From positions 316,101-380,100 of the forward strand of contig CAYRGY010000001.1 of the NCBI GenBank assembly GCA_964424075.1: 64,000 nt of DNA, read 5' to 3'. A program made the translations under genes and the position numbers. Below are positions 33,688 to 42,745 of the stretch, in pieces. Position 1 is the first letter of the stretch; the number at the start of each line of letters is the position of its first letter. The DNA is from CAYRGY01 sp964424075. Lineage in GTDB: Bacteria; Patescibacteriota; Gracilibacteria; UBA1369. A model generated the notes under the pieces. That model made no database searches, was not told the DNA's origin, and was given only the letters and a program-made list of their open reading frames with translations.

Positions 33688-34811
33688 ATCAGCTTTCCAC
33701 CCGCTATTTCAATAAATTCACCATCACGCAACCTTTCTCTGCTAATTACAGCTGCATCTTTGGTTGTGGTTACGAAAGTCTGAAAGCTTTTAACTTGATC
33801 CAGCATGCGATGCTGTCTGTTTTGATCCAATTCCGAAAACACATCATCCAGCAGCAAAACCGGCTTTCCGTCCGGTGAAATCTCCTGAAAATAACTAATC
33901 TCAATTAATTTCAAAGTAAGTACAATAGAGCGGAATTCTCCTCTGGAAGCATGATATTGAATATTTTTCCCATTCAAAAGTACCTCAAAATCATCTCGAT
34001 GTGGCCCAATTGAGGTATGTTCGCTGGCTATGTCTCGACTCAAAGATTTCTCCAATTCTTCCATAATCACTTCCTTCAGATTCAAGCTCTCCAAAATCAT
34101 TTGATCATTCAAGTCCAGCGAATTTTTATATACCAATTCAACCTTTTCTTGCCCTTCAGAGATACCTTGATAAATTGCATTAATTCGATTGTTAACGAAG
34201 CCGATGGTTTTGGCTCTTTCCATGTAAATCTTCTCTGCTTCGATAGCAAAACGATTGTCCCAAACCCTTAAATCTCCCACGCTATAACGACTATCCTTGA
34301 TCCCTTTCAGAATGGCATTCCGATGCTCTTTAATACGTTTGAAATTTCTCAATGCCATAAAATAGCCCATATTGACTTGCACCATCATTAAATCCAGATA
34401 CCGTCTTCTTAGTTCCGGCCCCAAATAGAGCATATTGATATCTTCCGGATGAAAGAAAACAATTTGTGCAGAACCCAGAAAGTCCTGTGCATTGATTTTG
34501 ACCTCATTTTTCTTTAGCACCCTTCCCGGATTGGGTGGTTTACCTAAAAACACCTCCAAACTAACTTTCGAAATTTCGTCATAACTGAAGCTACCACGCA
34601 CTCTTCCAAATTCCTCACCCCATTTGATCAAATTATCCACTTTGGAAGTGCGAAATGATTTGGTAAGAGCCAACAAATAAATTGCTTCCAATATATTTGT
34701 TTTTCCTTGCCCATTATCTCCAACAAAATAAACAAGCCCCGGCTTGGCCCCGAACTTGAGTTGCAGATGCCGATAATTGCGATAATTCTCCAAATCCAGT
34801 TCTTTGAGCAT
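33684..34811 (-). CDS. recF: DNA replication and repair protein RecF
   Basis: 375 residues, an SMC-like ATPase that loads RecA at single-strand gaps. It starts MLKELDLENYRNYRHL. Walker A is GDNGQGKTN (about residue 32). The SEHTSIGPHRDDFEV segment, the signature region HASRGEFRSIVL and Walker B LLLDDVFSELD are all visible. The signature has Phe where many RecF proteins have Gln (SxGQQR type). It is not beside dnaA-dnaN, its common location. A dyad AAGCAG-N6-CTGCTT lies just before the start codon. Confidence 0.95.
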   Translation of the reverse strand: MLKELDLENYRNYRHLQLKFGAKPGLVYFVGDNGQGKTNILEAIYLLALTKSFRTSKVDNLIKWGEEFGRVRGSFSYDEISKVSLEVFLGKPPNPGRVLKKNEVKINAQDFLGSAQIVFFHPEDINMLYLGPELRRRYLDLMMVQVNMGYFMALRNFKRIKEHRNAILKGIKDSRYSVGDLRVWDNRFAIEAEKIYMERAKTIGFVNNRINAIYQGISEGQEKVELVYKNSLDLNDQMILESLNLKEVIMEELEKSLSRDIASEHTSIGPHRDDFEVLLNGKNIQYHASRGEFRSIVLTLKLIEISYFQEISPDGKPVLLLDDVFSELDQNRQHRMLDQVKSFQTFVTTTKDAAVISRERLRDGEFIEIAGGKLI

Positions 34812-34813
34812 GA

Positions 34814-34831
34814 AAGCAGCTTAAACTGCTT
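34814..34831. promoter_or_regulatory. dyad before recF
   Basis: AAGCAG-N6-CTGCTT ends 3 bases from the recF ATG. It has the same 6-6-6 arm/spacer layout as the lexA dyad but a different sequence. It could be an operator or a small leader hairpin. Confidence 0.3.
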
Positions 34832-34891
34832 AAATAATAGTCTTTCTGGACTAAAAAACTACCCATAACTATTTCCTAAACGACAAAAATA

Positions 34892-34900
34892 TGTTATAGT
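34892..34900 (+). promoter_or_regulatory. extended -10 promoter of the PrsW-like gene
   Basis: TGT-TATAGT, 20 bases before the ATG at 34921; the -35 is weak. Confidence 0.45.
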
Positions 34901-34920
34901 ATTAAGAATTAACAAAAATA

Positions 34921-35760
34921 ATGTTCGAGCTGCCCCTCATCAGAGTATCTATCGCTGCATTTTTAGCAGTATTTCCGGTTGTTTTCTGGGGGTATATTTT
35001 TTATAAAAAGCAACCGGAAGTACGTAAGGACATTGTGCGTCTGTTTATTGCCGGATGTGCCTCTGTTGCTCCTCTGTTGCTTTATAAGTATCTTTGGCAA
35101 TACTTTCCCTGGATCAACGCCTTCATGTATACCAATTCATTCAATGATGACATGATTGGCTTTGCCAATATCACCATTATTCCAATACAGGTGATAATGA
35201 CTTTCATGATTGTTGGTATTATTGAGGAAGTGGCCAAATACATTGCTGTCAGTCAAGTCCATCATAAGCGCATGTGCAGCATTACCGATTGCATGGAATT
35301 TTTCATTATAGTTGCGCTGGGCTTCTCGTTCATCGAAAATATTATTTATTTTAATAATATAATGTCAGTCAGAGGTGTCGAAAACGTAATGCTACCTTTT
35401 ATATTTCGCTCTCTTTTCTCCACCTTTGCTCACATCATGTTCTCTGGCATTCTGGGCTATTACTATGGCATGGCCATGTTCGCCAAACCTCTTTTCAAGG
35501 AGGATTGGAATAAGAATCGTTGGACACTTTTACGTTCCGTGTCCAAAGCTATTGGCTATAAAAAGGAAATTTTCTTTCATCATGAAATGATTATCACTGG
35601 GCTGGTAGTGGCTATTTCGCTACATGCCGTTTTTAACATTATGCTGGAAATGAACTGGACCTTTTTGATTATCCCTTTCTTAACTTTTGGCTTTATTACT
35701 TTGTCTTATCTCTTCGACAATAAACATATCGACAAATCATATTGTGAAGTGGATAATTAG
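34921..35760 (+). CDS. PrsW family intramembrane protease
   Basis: 279 residues with about seven to eight membrane helices. The PrsW/CPBP-like metal site is visible: Glu-Glu in MIVGIIEEVAKYIAV, then GFSFIENIIYF, His in FAHIMFSGILGYYYG and His in SLHAVFNIML. PrsW in Bacillus starts the degradation of an anti-sigma factor; distant members are common in Candidate Phyla Radiation bacteria, with unknown targets. A single-gene unit between the divergent recF and uvrA. Confidence 0.88.
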   Translation: MFELPLIRVSIAAFLAVFPVVFWGYIFYKKQPEVRKDIVRLFIAGCASVAPLLLYKYLWQYFPWINAFMYTNSFNDDMIGFANITIIPIQVIMTFMIVGIIEEVAKYIAVSQVHHKRMCSITDCMEFFIIVALGFSFIENIIYFNNIMSVRGVENVMLPFIFRSLFSTFAHIMFSGILGYYYGMAMFAKPLFKEDWNKNRWTLLRSVSKAIGYKKEIFFHHEMIITGLVVAISLHAVFNIMLEMNWTFLIIPFLTFGFITLSYLFDNKHIDKSYCEVDN

Positions 35761-35762
35761 AG

Positions 35763-35791
35763 TTGCTCTAAAGGTTTTCAATCGTTATAAT
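35763..35791 (+). promoter_or_regulatory. uvrA promoter
   Basis: TTGCTC (35763-35768), 17 bases, TATAAT (35786-35791), 44 bases before the ATG. No copy of the lexA dyad was found here. Confidence 0.7.
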
Positions 35792-35835
35792 ACCTGTTGT
35801 TAAGTACTAAAAGTGTATTTTAGAGGCTTTTTTAT

Positions 35836-38727
35836 ATGGGTAAAGACCGAATAATCGTTAAAGGTGCGAGGCTTCATAACCTGAAGAATATCGATGTTGA
35901 AATCCCTCGCGAAAAATTAACTGTGATCACAGGTCTTTCCGGCTCCGGAAAATCTTCTTTAGCCTTTGATACAATTTATGCAGAGGGGCAAAGACGCTAT
36001 GTGGAAAGCCTTTCCACTTATGCCCGCCAATTCCTGCAATTAATGGAAAAGCCTGATGTGGATTCAATTGACGGACTTTCACCTGCCATTTCCATAGATC
36101 AAAAAACCGCACCCCGCAATCCACGTTCAACTGTCGGAACGGTTACAGAAATCTATGATTATTTAAGGTTACTTTATGCCAAAATAGGCGTTCCTTACGA
36201 CCCCAAAACCGGCAAACCACTTACCAGACAAACCGCTTCTGAAATAGTTGAAATTATCTCTCAAATGGAGGAGGGGAAGCGAATTATGCTCTTGGCTCCT
36301 ATGATTGAAGGCAAAAAGGGAGCTCATGCCAAATTATTTGAAAAAATTAAAAAAGACGGTTTTGTCCGTGTTCGAGTTGATGGTGAGGCAGTCAGTATAC
36401 TCGATATCCCAGAGCTTAATGAGAAGAAGAAGCATTCAATTGAAATCATAGTTGATCGTCTGGTAGTCAAGAATTTTAAGAAGCAGTTTAAAGAAATGTC
36501 CAATGGTGACAAGCTAGAAGTGCCTAATCCCGATCGCTCACGACTTGCGGATTCTGTCGAATTATCACTTAAACAGGGGAATGGTCGCATGATTGTGGCT
36601 GATTATGACTCAAAAAAGGAGGAAAACTTTTCTGAAGCGTACGCCTCTTCAGAAAGTGGCATCAATATACCTGAAATTACTCCATCACTATTTTCATTTA
36701 ACAGTCCTAAGGGAGCTTGCGAACACTGTCATGGGCTTGGTACGACCCTGGAAATAGATCCAAATTTAATCATTCCAAATAAAAACCTCACTCTAGCTGA
36801 AGGGGCGATAATTCCCTGGTCGGCTACTACTTCTCATTTGACCTGGTATAACCGCATTTTGGAAGCCGTTGCCCAGGAGATGGGATTTTCCATGCATGTT
36901 CCGATCAAGAAGCTTAACCAAGAGCAAATGCAAGTAGTTCTCTATGGTACGGGAGATCGCAAATATCGCATTCGTTATCAAAACAATTCTCACAAGGATA
37001 GTGGCTTCAGTGGAGAGTATACTACTCGTTATGAAGGAGTTATTCCTAATTTGATGCGCCGATATCATGAAACTGAATCCGATTATATTCGCAAGAAAAT
37101 TGAGAAACATATGCGCATCTTGGAGTGTCCTGTGTGCAAGGGTGATCGCCTTAAACCCGAAGTAATAGCAATCAAAATTGATGGAAAATCAATTATCGAG
37201 TTAACCCGTTTCTCTGTTAAACAAGCGCAAGATTTCTTTGAAAGCTTGAAATTAAATGAGTATAATCAGGAAATTGCCAGACAAATTTTGGCAGAAATTA
37301 AAAGTCGTCTTAAATTCCTTGAAGATGTAGGACTGACTTATTTAACTCTAGATCGTTCTGCCAATACACTTTCAGGCGGAGAAGCTCAACGAATCCGCTT
37401 GGCAACACAAATCGGCTCACGCCTTTCAGGAGTGATTTATGTTCTGGATGAACCGTCAATCGGCTTACATCAAAACGATAACGCCAAATTGATTAATACT
37501 TTGGTCAGCCTCCGTGACTTGGGAAATACAGTCATTGTCGTAGAACATGACATTGATACAATGCTCGCTTCTGACTACATTCTCGACATTGGACCAGGAG
37601 CTGGTAAGGATGGAGGCGAGGTTATGGCTTGCGGCACCCCTAAGGAGATTATGACTAACGAAAAATCCGTTACCGGTAAATATCTCTCGGGAGAACTGGA
37701 AATTTCCGTTCCCAAAAAACGACGTCAGGGCAATGGCTATTCTTTAGAAATAATCGGCGCTGAGGAGCACAATTTAAAAAAAGTTAATGTAATTATGCCT
37801 TTAGGCACTTTTATTGCTATCACAGGCGTTTCCGGCTCTGGCAAATCTACACTTATAAATGATATTTTAGTCCGCCAAGTATCAAAGACTATATATAATT
37901 CCAAAAATCAACCTGGACAGCATGATGAAATCCGCGGAATTGAGCATTTGGACAAAATCATCAATATAGACCAATCTCCGATCGGTCGCACACCGCGCTC
38001 TAACCCTGCCACTTACACCGGGGTTTTCACCGATATACGAGATTTATTCACTCAAACACCCGAAGCCAAGCTGCGAGGCTATAAAGCCGGCCGCTTTAGC
38101 TTTAATGTGAAGGGCGGACGTTGTGAATCCTGCCAAGGTGACGGTATCAAGAAAATTGAAATGCATTTCTTACCCGATATTTACGTTCAATGTGAGCAAT
38201 GTAAGGGCAAACGCTATAATACTGAAACTTTGGAGGTCACCTATCGAGGCAAAAATATTTCCGACATCCTGGAAATGTCTGTTAAAGAGGCTCTGGAATT
38301 CTTTGATTCCATTCCCAACATTAAAACCAAGCTCGAAACATTGCATCAGGTTGGACTGTCTTACATCAAGTTGGGGCAGCCTGCCACAACTCTTTCCGGT
38401 GGTGAAGCCCAGCGTATCAAGCTCGCTACTGAGCTTTCCCGCAAATCTACCGGACAAACCCTATATGTTCTGGATGAGCCCACTACTGGGCTTCATTTTG
38501 ATGATGTGAAGAAATTATTGGAGGTTTTACAACGTTTGGTTGAAAAGGGTAATACTGTACTTACCATTGAACATAACCTCGATATCATCAAGTCTGTGGA
38601 TCATATTATTGATTTAGGCCCGGATGGTGGAGATCAAGGTGGAGAAATAGTCTGTACTGGGACTCCTGAAGAAGTGGCTAAGCACCCTAAATCTTATACT
38701 GCGCTTTGGTTGAAGAAGATTTTGTAA
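35836..38727 (+). CDS. uvrA: excinuclease ABC subunit A (UvrA)
   Basis: 963 residues; UvrA dimers find bulky DNA lesions and deliver UvrB. Two ABC ATPase halves are complete: Walker A GLSGSGKSS (about 33) and GVSGSGKST (about 665), signatures LSGGEAQRIRLATQIGS and LSGGEAQRIKLATELSR, and Walker B VLDEPSIGLH and VLDEPTTGLH. The second C4 zinc finger is intact (CESC and CEQC). The first zinc finger has lost one Cys pair: where most UvrA proteins read CxxCG before the FSFN-P-GAC segment, this one reads YASSESG, keeping only CEHC. The small CPVCKGDRL motif is kept. Confidence 0.97.
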   Translation: MGKDRIIVKGARLHNLKNIDVEIPREKLTVITGLSGSGKSSLAFDTIYAEGQRRYVESLSTYARQFLQLMEKPDVDSIDGLSPAISIDQKTAPRNPRSTVGTVTEIYDYLRLLYAKIGVPYDPKTGKPLTRQTASEIVEIISQMEEGKRIMLLAPMIEGKKGAHAKLFEKIKKDGFVRVRVDGEAVSILDIPELNEKKKHSIEIIVDRLVVKNFKKQFKEMSNGDKLEVPNPDRSRLADSVELSLKQGNGRMIVADYDSKKEENFSEAYASSESGINIPEITPSLFSFNSPKGACEHCHGLGTTLEIDPNLIIPNKNLTLAEGAIIPWSATTSHLTWYNRILEAVAQEMGFSMHVPIKKLNQEQMQVVLYGTGDRKYRIRYQNNSHKDSGFSGEYTTRYEGVIPNLMRRYHETESDYIRKKIEKHMRILECPVCKGDRLKPEVIAIKIDGKSIIELTRFSVKQAQDFFESLKLNEYNQEIARQILAEIKSRLKFLEDVGLTYLTLDRSANTLSGGEAQRIRLATQIGSRLSGVIYVLDEPSIGLHQNDNAKLINTLVSLRDLGNTVIVVEHDIDTMLASDYILDIGPGAGKDGGEVMACGTPKEIMTNEKSVTGKYLSGELEISVPKKRRQGNGYSLEIIGAEEHNLKKVNVIMPLGTFIAITGVSGSGKSTLINDILVRQVSKTIYNSKNQPGQHDEIRGIEHLDKIINIDQSPIGRTPRSNPATYTGVFTDIRDLFTQTPEAKLRGYKAGRFSFNVKGGRCESCQGDGIKKIEMHFLPDIYVQCEQCKGKRYNTETLEVTYRGKNISDILEMSVKEALEFFDSIPNIKTKLETLHQVGLSYIKLGQPATTLSGGEAQRIKLATELSRKSTGQTLYVLDEPTTGLHFDDVKKLLEVLQRLVEKGNTVLTIEHNLDIIKSVDHIIDLGPDGGDQGGEIVCTGTPEEVAKHPKSYTALWLKKIL

Positions 38728-38800
38728 ATTTCATATAAAATATCCAATCTTGAGATGCAATTTGCATTACTATTTTGCGCATATTCAATTATTGCCGGAT

Positions 38801-38920
38801 AAAAAAGTTTAATAAAATTTAAAAAAGTTTAATTAAATGAGGTAAAATATAATATAGTCAGCGGGAACTGCTGGCCTTTTTTAAACTACCTCAAATTACC
38901 AAAAGTTTAATAAAATTAAA
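38801..38920. repeat. three AT-rich repeats upstream of the HTH gene
   Basis: AAAAAAGTTTAATAAAATTT (38801-38820), AAAAAAGTTTAATTAAATGA (38821-38840) and AAAAGTTTAATAAAATTAAA (38901-38920) share the core AAAAGTTTAAT(A/T)AAAT. They lie in the 347-base gap between uvrA and the HTH gene, which otherwise holds a terminator and a promoter. Possible binding sites for the HTH protein. Confidence 0.5.
38857..38882 (+). terminator. terminator between uvrA and the HTH gene
   Basis: GTCAGC (38857-38862), a 7-base loop and GCTGGC (38870-38875, one G-T pair), followed by six T residues. A TATAAT at 38848-38853 sits directly upstream without a good -35. Confidence 0.55.
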
Positions 38921-39007
38921 TAAAGAGTGGGAGAATTAAAAAAAGTATTGCTATTTAAAATAAAACATGATAAAAACAAGTCAGACGGTTAAAAGAAAGG
39001 TAAAACT

Positions 39008-39036
39008 TTGAAGATTGACATAGAAAGTGGTAAAAT
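39008..39036 (+). promoter_or_regulatory. promoter of the HTH gene
   Basis: TTGAAG (39008-39013), 17 bases, TAAAAT (39031-39036); ATG at 39075. An overlapping TTGACA at 39015 has no well-spaced -10. Confidence 0.5.
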
Positions 39037-39074
39037 TAAGTTAATAGATGAAAATTAATCTTTAACTTAATTAA

Positions 39075-39446
39075 ATGCAGGAACGTATCCTCACGCCAGA
39101 ACAAGTTGCCCAGATTTTGCAAATACATCAGTTCACTGTATTAAAACTTATTAAGCAAGGTAGGCTTAAGGCAAGTAAGTTGGGAAGAGTTTATAGAATT
39201 AAGGAAAGTGATGTAGAACTATTTCTCGAGGAAAGCTCAAAAACATATCAAAAGACTGAAACAGACGCCCTAGAAATACCGCCTCTCAATACAAAAAAAC
39301 CAAAAACAAATAGGAAAAAACCCAGTCCGGCAGAGGTAGAGCACTTTGACTCTACTTCTGCCCAACCTGCAGACATTGATGTAATTGAGTATGAAAATCA
39401 CGATCATCAGTCATCCGGGCAGGACCAGTATTATATCTTGAAATAA
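39075..39446 (+). CDS. excisionase-like helix-turn-helix DNA-binding protein
   Basis: 123 residues. Residues 5-52 form a MerR-type winged HTH of the excisionase family: LTPEQVAQILQIHQFTVLKLIKQGRLKASKLGRVYRI, followed by KESDVELFL. The other 70 residues are polar, with a Lys-rich segment KKPKTNRKKP, and end in an acidic stretch. Such proteins are small regulators or recombination directionality factors; no integrase is in the window. The three AT-rich repeats upstream may be its own sites. The following small zinc-ribbon gene starts 11 bases after its stop. Confidence 0.88.
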   Translation: MQERILTPEQVAQILQIHQFTVLKLIKQGRLKASKLGRVYRIKESDVELFLEESSKTYQKTETDALEIPPLNTKKPKTNRKKPSPAEVEHFDSTSAQPADIDVIEYENHDHQSSGQDQYYILK

Positions 39447-39457
39447 AAAATAATTAC

Positions 39458-39637
39458 ATGCTCTTCAATTGCCTCAGCTGTGGAAAATCAATCTCCACAC
39501 ACCATGAACGCTGTCTATTCTGCCGCCACAGTAATCAAGAAACCATCGATCTGATCTCAGGCAAAAAAAGAATATATGAACAGAGACCGCTGAAGAGCAA
39601 AATCAAGGGAAGCATTTTATCCCTTGTCACACGATAA
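39458..39637 (+). CDS. 59-residue zinc-ribbon microprotein
   Basis: An ATG-started frame with two CxxC pairs, NCLSCGKS (Cys5, Cys8) and RCLFCRHSN (Cys19, Cys22), spaced as in small zinc ribbons. A basic tail follows (KKRIYEQRPLKSKIKG). It lies 11 bases after the HTH gene and before a terminator, so the two probably form a small operon. Zinc ribbons of this size bind nucleic acid or protein partners; the partner is unknown. Confidence 0.6.
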   Translation: MLFNCLSCGKSISTHHERCLFCRHSNQETIDLISGKKRIYEQRPLKSKIKGSILSLVTR

Positions 39638-39676
39638 AAACAATCTTGTTTTAAAAAACCTAGAATAGCCCGAAAG

Positions 39677-39701
39677 ACTCCGCTTTTAGCGCGGGGTTTT
39701 T
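39677..39701 (+). terminator. terminator after the HTH/zinc-ribbon pair
   Basis: ACTCCGC (39677-39683), a 7-base loop and GCGGGGT (39691-39697), followed by T residues. Confidence 0.7.
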
Positions 39702-39728
39702 CCGCATCACAAAATACCAGGTTGAACA

Positions 39729-40925
39729 CTATTTATTACTACATTGATTTCCCTTTATCCTAGCGGCACAGGATTGCAGTTTATTTAGCTCCGGATAAGT
39801 TTCCTTTATGATTCCAATCAATTCATCCAGCTTATTTACTGCCAGGTTTAAACCTTGATCACCTGTTTGGCGATACTTGGAATCAATTTTGGCCATATAG
39901 GTAATATCCAGGTTCTTATATTGATCACGGCCTCTAATCACATTAAGGTCTTCATAGACATCATCTACTGTCATTGATCTGGCTTGTCTGGATTGGCTTT
40001 CACGATATGGAGAACTGTCTATTCCCGGGGTATTTTCTCTGAATTCTCTGGCTAAATCATTTTCACCGGCTTTAGTTTCCTCCCAAAAGGTCTTTGAATC
40101 TTGATTGTTAATCCTTAATTCAACAGCGTTTTTGAAGTATTCTCCCACACTTTTTTTATCAATTGCCGCTTGCACCGCTCCACCGACTAAACCGGGGTTC
40201 TCATTAACTCTTTCTTGAGTTTGTTTTGCCTTTTCCGATGTCCTTTCCGCAAATGATTGTCCCATCTGCTTAATAGTATCAAATGTGTTTTTTAATTCTT
40301 CAAATTTGATCATTAACAAGTCAAGGTTTGGGTCGGTACAATTGCGATATGTTTCCAGTTTAGGTTCATATTTATTCTGAAACTCAACATATAAATCCCG
40401 TAACTGTTGATTGGTGTAGTAGCCCTTATTCACATATTTTTGGAACTTATCCAAAAACTGATCTCTAAAATTAGGTCTGACTCTGACCAGTCCTTCTTTA
40501 ACTTCATCGCTAAAGTCTCCCCTTACGCTGGCTTTAATCTTAAAGTAATTTCTTAAGAAATATAATTCAACACTCATTTTACGGTATTGTGCTGCGACCC
40601 GGAGTGAAGTATTAGTATCACAAGCATAAAACGCCTGTCTTAATTGTTTGCGAGCCTTGTCTATTCTGCGTAACAAATTATCTATATCAGAATAATGGCA
40701 ATAATTGGCACTGTAGCGCACCAAAAAGTCTTTCCAATATTCCGTAAACCCTTGACCTCCAAAATCAAGCCCGGTTGAGATAAAACTACTAAAGTCACGT
40801 TTGCAGAAAACTTGTTGACCGGAAGAGTTATCTCCGGTCAGTCCTTGTGCGAATAGCGTTCCTGGTACTGTCAATGCCAGCAGTGCACCCACAAGCCAAA
40901 TTTTAAGTTTAGTATTTAGGTGCAT
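39729..40925 (-). CDS. exported protein, last gene of the giant-protein operon
   Basis: 398 residues. A signal peptide ends near residue 26 (PGTLFAQG). The mature part is mostly helical and charged, with nine Cys in the mature part (FCKRDFSS, ANYCHYSDID, ACDTNTS, NCTDPN and two near the C-terminus) that could form disulfides outside the cytoplasm. No family is recognised. Its ATG lies 10 bases before the end of the upstream gene. Five consecutive genes in this operon carry export signals or anchors, suggesting one surface apparatus. Confidence 0.75.
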   Translation of the reverse strand: MHLNTKLKIWLVGALLALTVPGTLFAQGLTGDNSSGQQVFCKRDFSSFISTGLDFGGQGFTEYWKDFLVRYSANYCHYSDIDNLLRRIDKARKQLRQAFYACDTNTSLRVAAQYRKMSVELYFLRNYFKIKASVRGDFSDEVKEGLVRVRPNFRDQFLDKFQKYVNKGYYTNQQLRDLYVEFQNKYEPKLETYRNCTDPNLDLLMIKFEELKNTFDTIKQMGQSFAERTSEKAKQTQERVNENPGLVGGAVQAAIDKKSVGEYFKNAVELRINNQDSKTFWEETKAGENDLAREFRENTPGIDSSPYRESQSRQARSMTVDDVYEDLNVIRGRDQYKNLDITYMAKIDSKYRQTGDQGLNLAVNKLDELIGIIKETYPELNKLQSCAARIKGNQCSNK

Positions 40926-42745
40926 TCTTTTTTCTCATTAAGTAATTTACAGGCTAATGTGGCGTTTACACCCGGCACTTCTTCATGCATGCCACGTATA
41001 TTTAGCATAAAAGTTTCGAAATATTTGTTCATTTGAGTCATCTCATCGAGTAAGACTTGATAGAGTTGAACTCCTCCATAACCTTCATTCGACACTTCCA
41101 GAAACAACAAAGCTTCAGCAGCAGAGTTTTCAGCTTCTTGTTGATATCCGGTTGCTATTTCCCAAACTTCTGTCTGTGTTGCATCGGGAGGAGCTTCTTC
41201 CAAAGCCATTAATACATATCTTTGATCGACACTTACAATTGGTTCAGGTGTACCTAATGGTTCCTCATCCGATTCACGCTGTCGACGTTGAAATTCTTCC
41301 CAACCCTCACGATTCACAATATTTTCACTCCACTGATCCTTAATATTGCTCAGTTGTATCATATCGTCTTTAACCGGAGTCACTATCGGTACAATTGTGA
41401 AAGCAATATTTAATCCTATACTTCCAATAGCTGTTCCGGATGCATTTTTACAAACATCAGATTCTCCCAGGTTACCTGGTACTTTAGCGGGAATTAAATC
41501 AGCACTGTAAGTTTCTTGTAATTCGGAATTTATGTATTGGACATGACAATGAATACAATTATCTCGTTGTTGATAACTTAGTGTCACAGGTTCCTTAATC
41601 ATTTCAATGGTTAGACAGAATAATTCCTTACAAGGTAACACTTTTGTCCAATCACCCGCTTCTGCCGGTGTGCTATCACTACCGGTTCCTACTCCGGGAA
41701 TATCTGAAGTAGCTAAATCAACGTCAATTCCAGCAGGCTCATCCAGCCCGCTAGGCACTCTGACACTAGGGCCATCACCTTCAACAGTAACTTCATCATC
41801 TTCAGTTTGCTCTGGTTGATCATCTTGATCACTGGAGCCATCGTATAAATCTTTATTCTGAGCTGCTGCCTTTGCAAAGCTTTCTAAGCTTCTTTCCAAA
41901 GTACCATCAGTAAAACAGGCTAGGGGATTAAGCGGCTCAACTTGTTCATCCTCATCTGCTCCGGAATCACCCGGAAAAACATCCTCATCGGGCTCACTAG
42001 TGGTGTCACCTGAATCTGTACCACTTGAACCTCCACTACCCAGTGGAATCGGGCCACTATCTAAGTCAATTAGTACCGGGTCAACAGAAGCCGGAGTAAT
42101 AGATGGAGGCGCTCCAGAGTCATCACCGCCACCACTTCTACTCCCTCCTCCTGTAGGAAAAGTCAGCGGCTCATTTTGCTGAAAAAGTATAATCTCGATA
42201 TTTTCCAAATCATTGATTAGGTCAAATCCACTATCAGCAAGTTTTCCATTGGCAAAGACTTCACTGGCTTCAACTTTAGACTTTATCGAGGCTTCCATTT
42301 GAACTCTGCTCAAATTTTGGTCAAAAGTCTCTAACATGTCCGAGTGCATTTTATCCGCCATGTCTATAGTCATCGAAGGTCGACGTGCTAGAATAGGTCT
42401 AATACTACCGTTTACAATTGACGCCATTTCTGAGGGCGTTACGGCATATTTTTCTGCAGTCAACTCCAAAGCCTCCCGATTCGGGGTTAGCACCGTTTTA
42501 TTGTAAATCAATTTATATAGATTTTGTCCTACTTTGGTGGGATCATCTTCACCAAAAACCTGATTCCAGTCTTTATTCGTACTGAATAGGTTATAACAAG
42601 ACATATCCTCTGTAATCGTATCAAATACACTATCACAAGGATTTTCATCCTCATCTCCATTACCATTTTCAGCGACAGTCATAAGCGGAGCAAATGGAGC
42701 GCTTAAAAACATTAGCAAGCCAATTGTAAGAATCAGTTTTTTCAT
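40916..42745 (-). CDS. exported protein with acidic low-complexity middle
   Basis: 609 residues. The signal peptide covers about residues 1-25. A helical N-terminal region with paired Cys (NPCDSVFD, MSCYNLF) is followed by a Gly/Ser/Asp/Glu-rich disordered stretch (about 195-345). The C-terminal domain has six further Cys, among them DNCIHCHVQYIN. A DNCxxCH arrangement could be a metal or disulfide site, but CxxCH is also the haem-c motif and a single CIHCH is present; that is only a possibility. The start overlaps the previous stop as TAATG. No family is recognised. Confidence 0.75.
   Translation of the reverse strand: MKKLILTIGLLMFLSAPFAPLMTVAENGNGDEDENPCDSVFDTITEDMSCYNLFSTNKDWNQVFGEDDPTKVGQNLYKLIYNKTVLTPNREALELTAEKYAVTPSEMASIVNGSIRPILARRPSMTIDMADKMHSDMLETFDQNLSRVQMEASIKSKVEASEVFANGKLADSGFDLINDLENIEIILFQQNEPLTFPTGGGSRSGGGDDSGAPPSITPASVDPVLIDLDSGPIPLGSGGSSGTDSGDTTSEPDEDVFPGDSGADEDEQVEPLNPLACFTDGTLERSLESFAKAAAQNKDLYDGSSDQDDQPEQTEDDEVTVEGDGPSVRVPSGLDEPAGIDVDLATSDIPGVGTGSDSTPAEAGDWTKVLPCKELFCLTIEMIKEPVTLSYQQRDNCIHCHVQYINSELQETYSADLIPAKVPGNLGESDVCKNASGTAIGSIGLNIAFTIVPIVTPVKDDMIQLSNIKDQWSENIVNREGWEEFQRRQRESDEEPLGTPEPIVSVDQRYVLMALEEAPPDATQTEVWEIATGYQQEAENSAAEALLFLEVSNEGYGGVQLYQVLLDEMTQMNKYFETFMLNIRGMHEEVPGVNATLACKLLNEKKECT

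Noticed and set aside
39075..39446. Integrated mobile element around the excisionase-like gene
   Set aside because: No integrase, attachment repeats or phage genes flank it; excisionase-type HTH proteins are often plain regulators.
41530..41560. c-type cytochrome from the single CIHCH motif in the 609-residue exported protein
   Set aside because: Only one motif, no cytochrome fold around it and no maturation genes nearby; more likely a disulfide or metal site.
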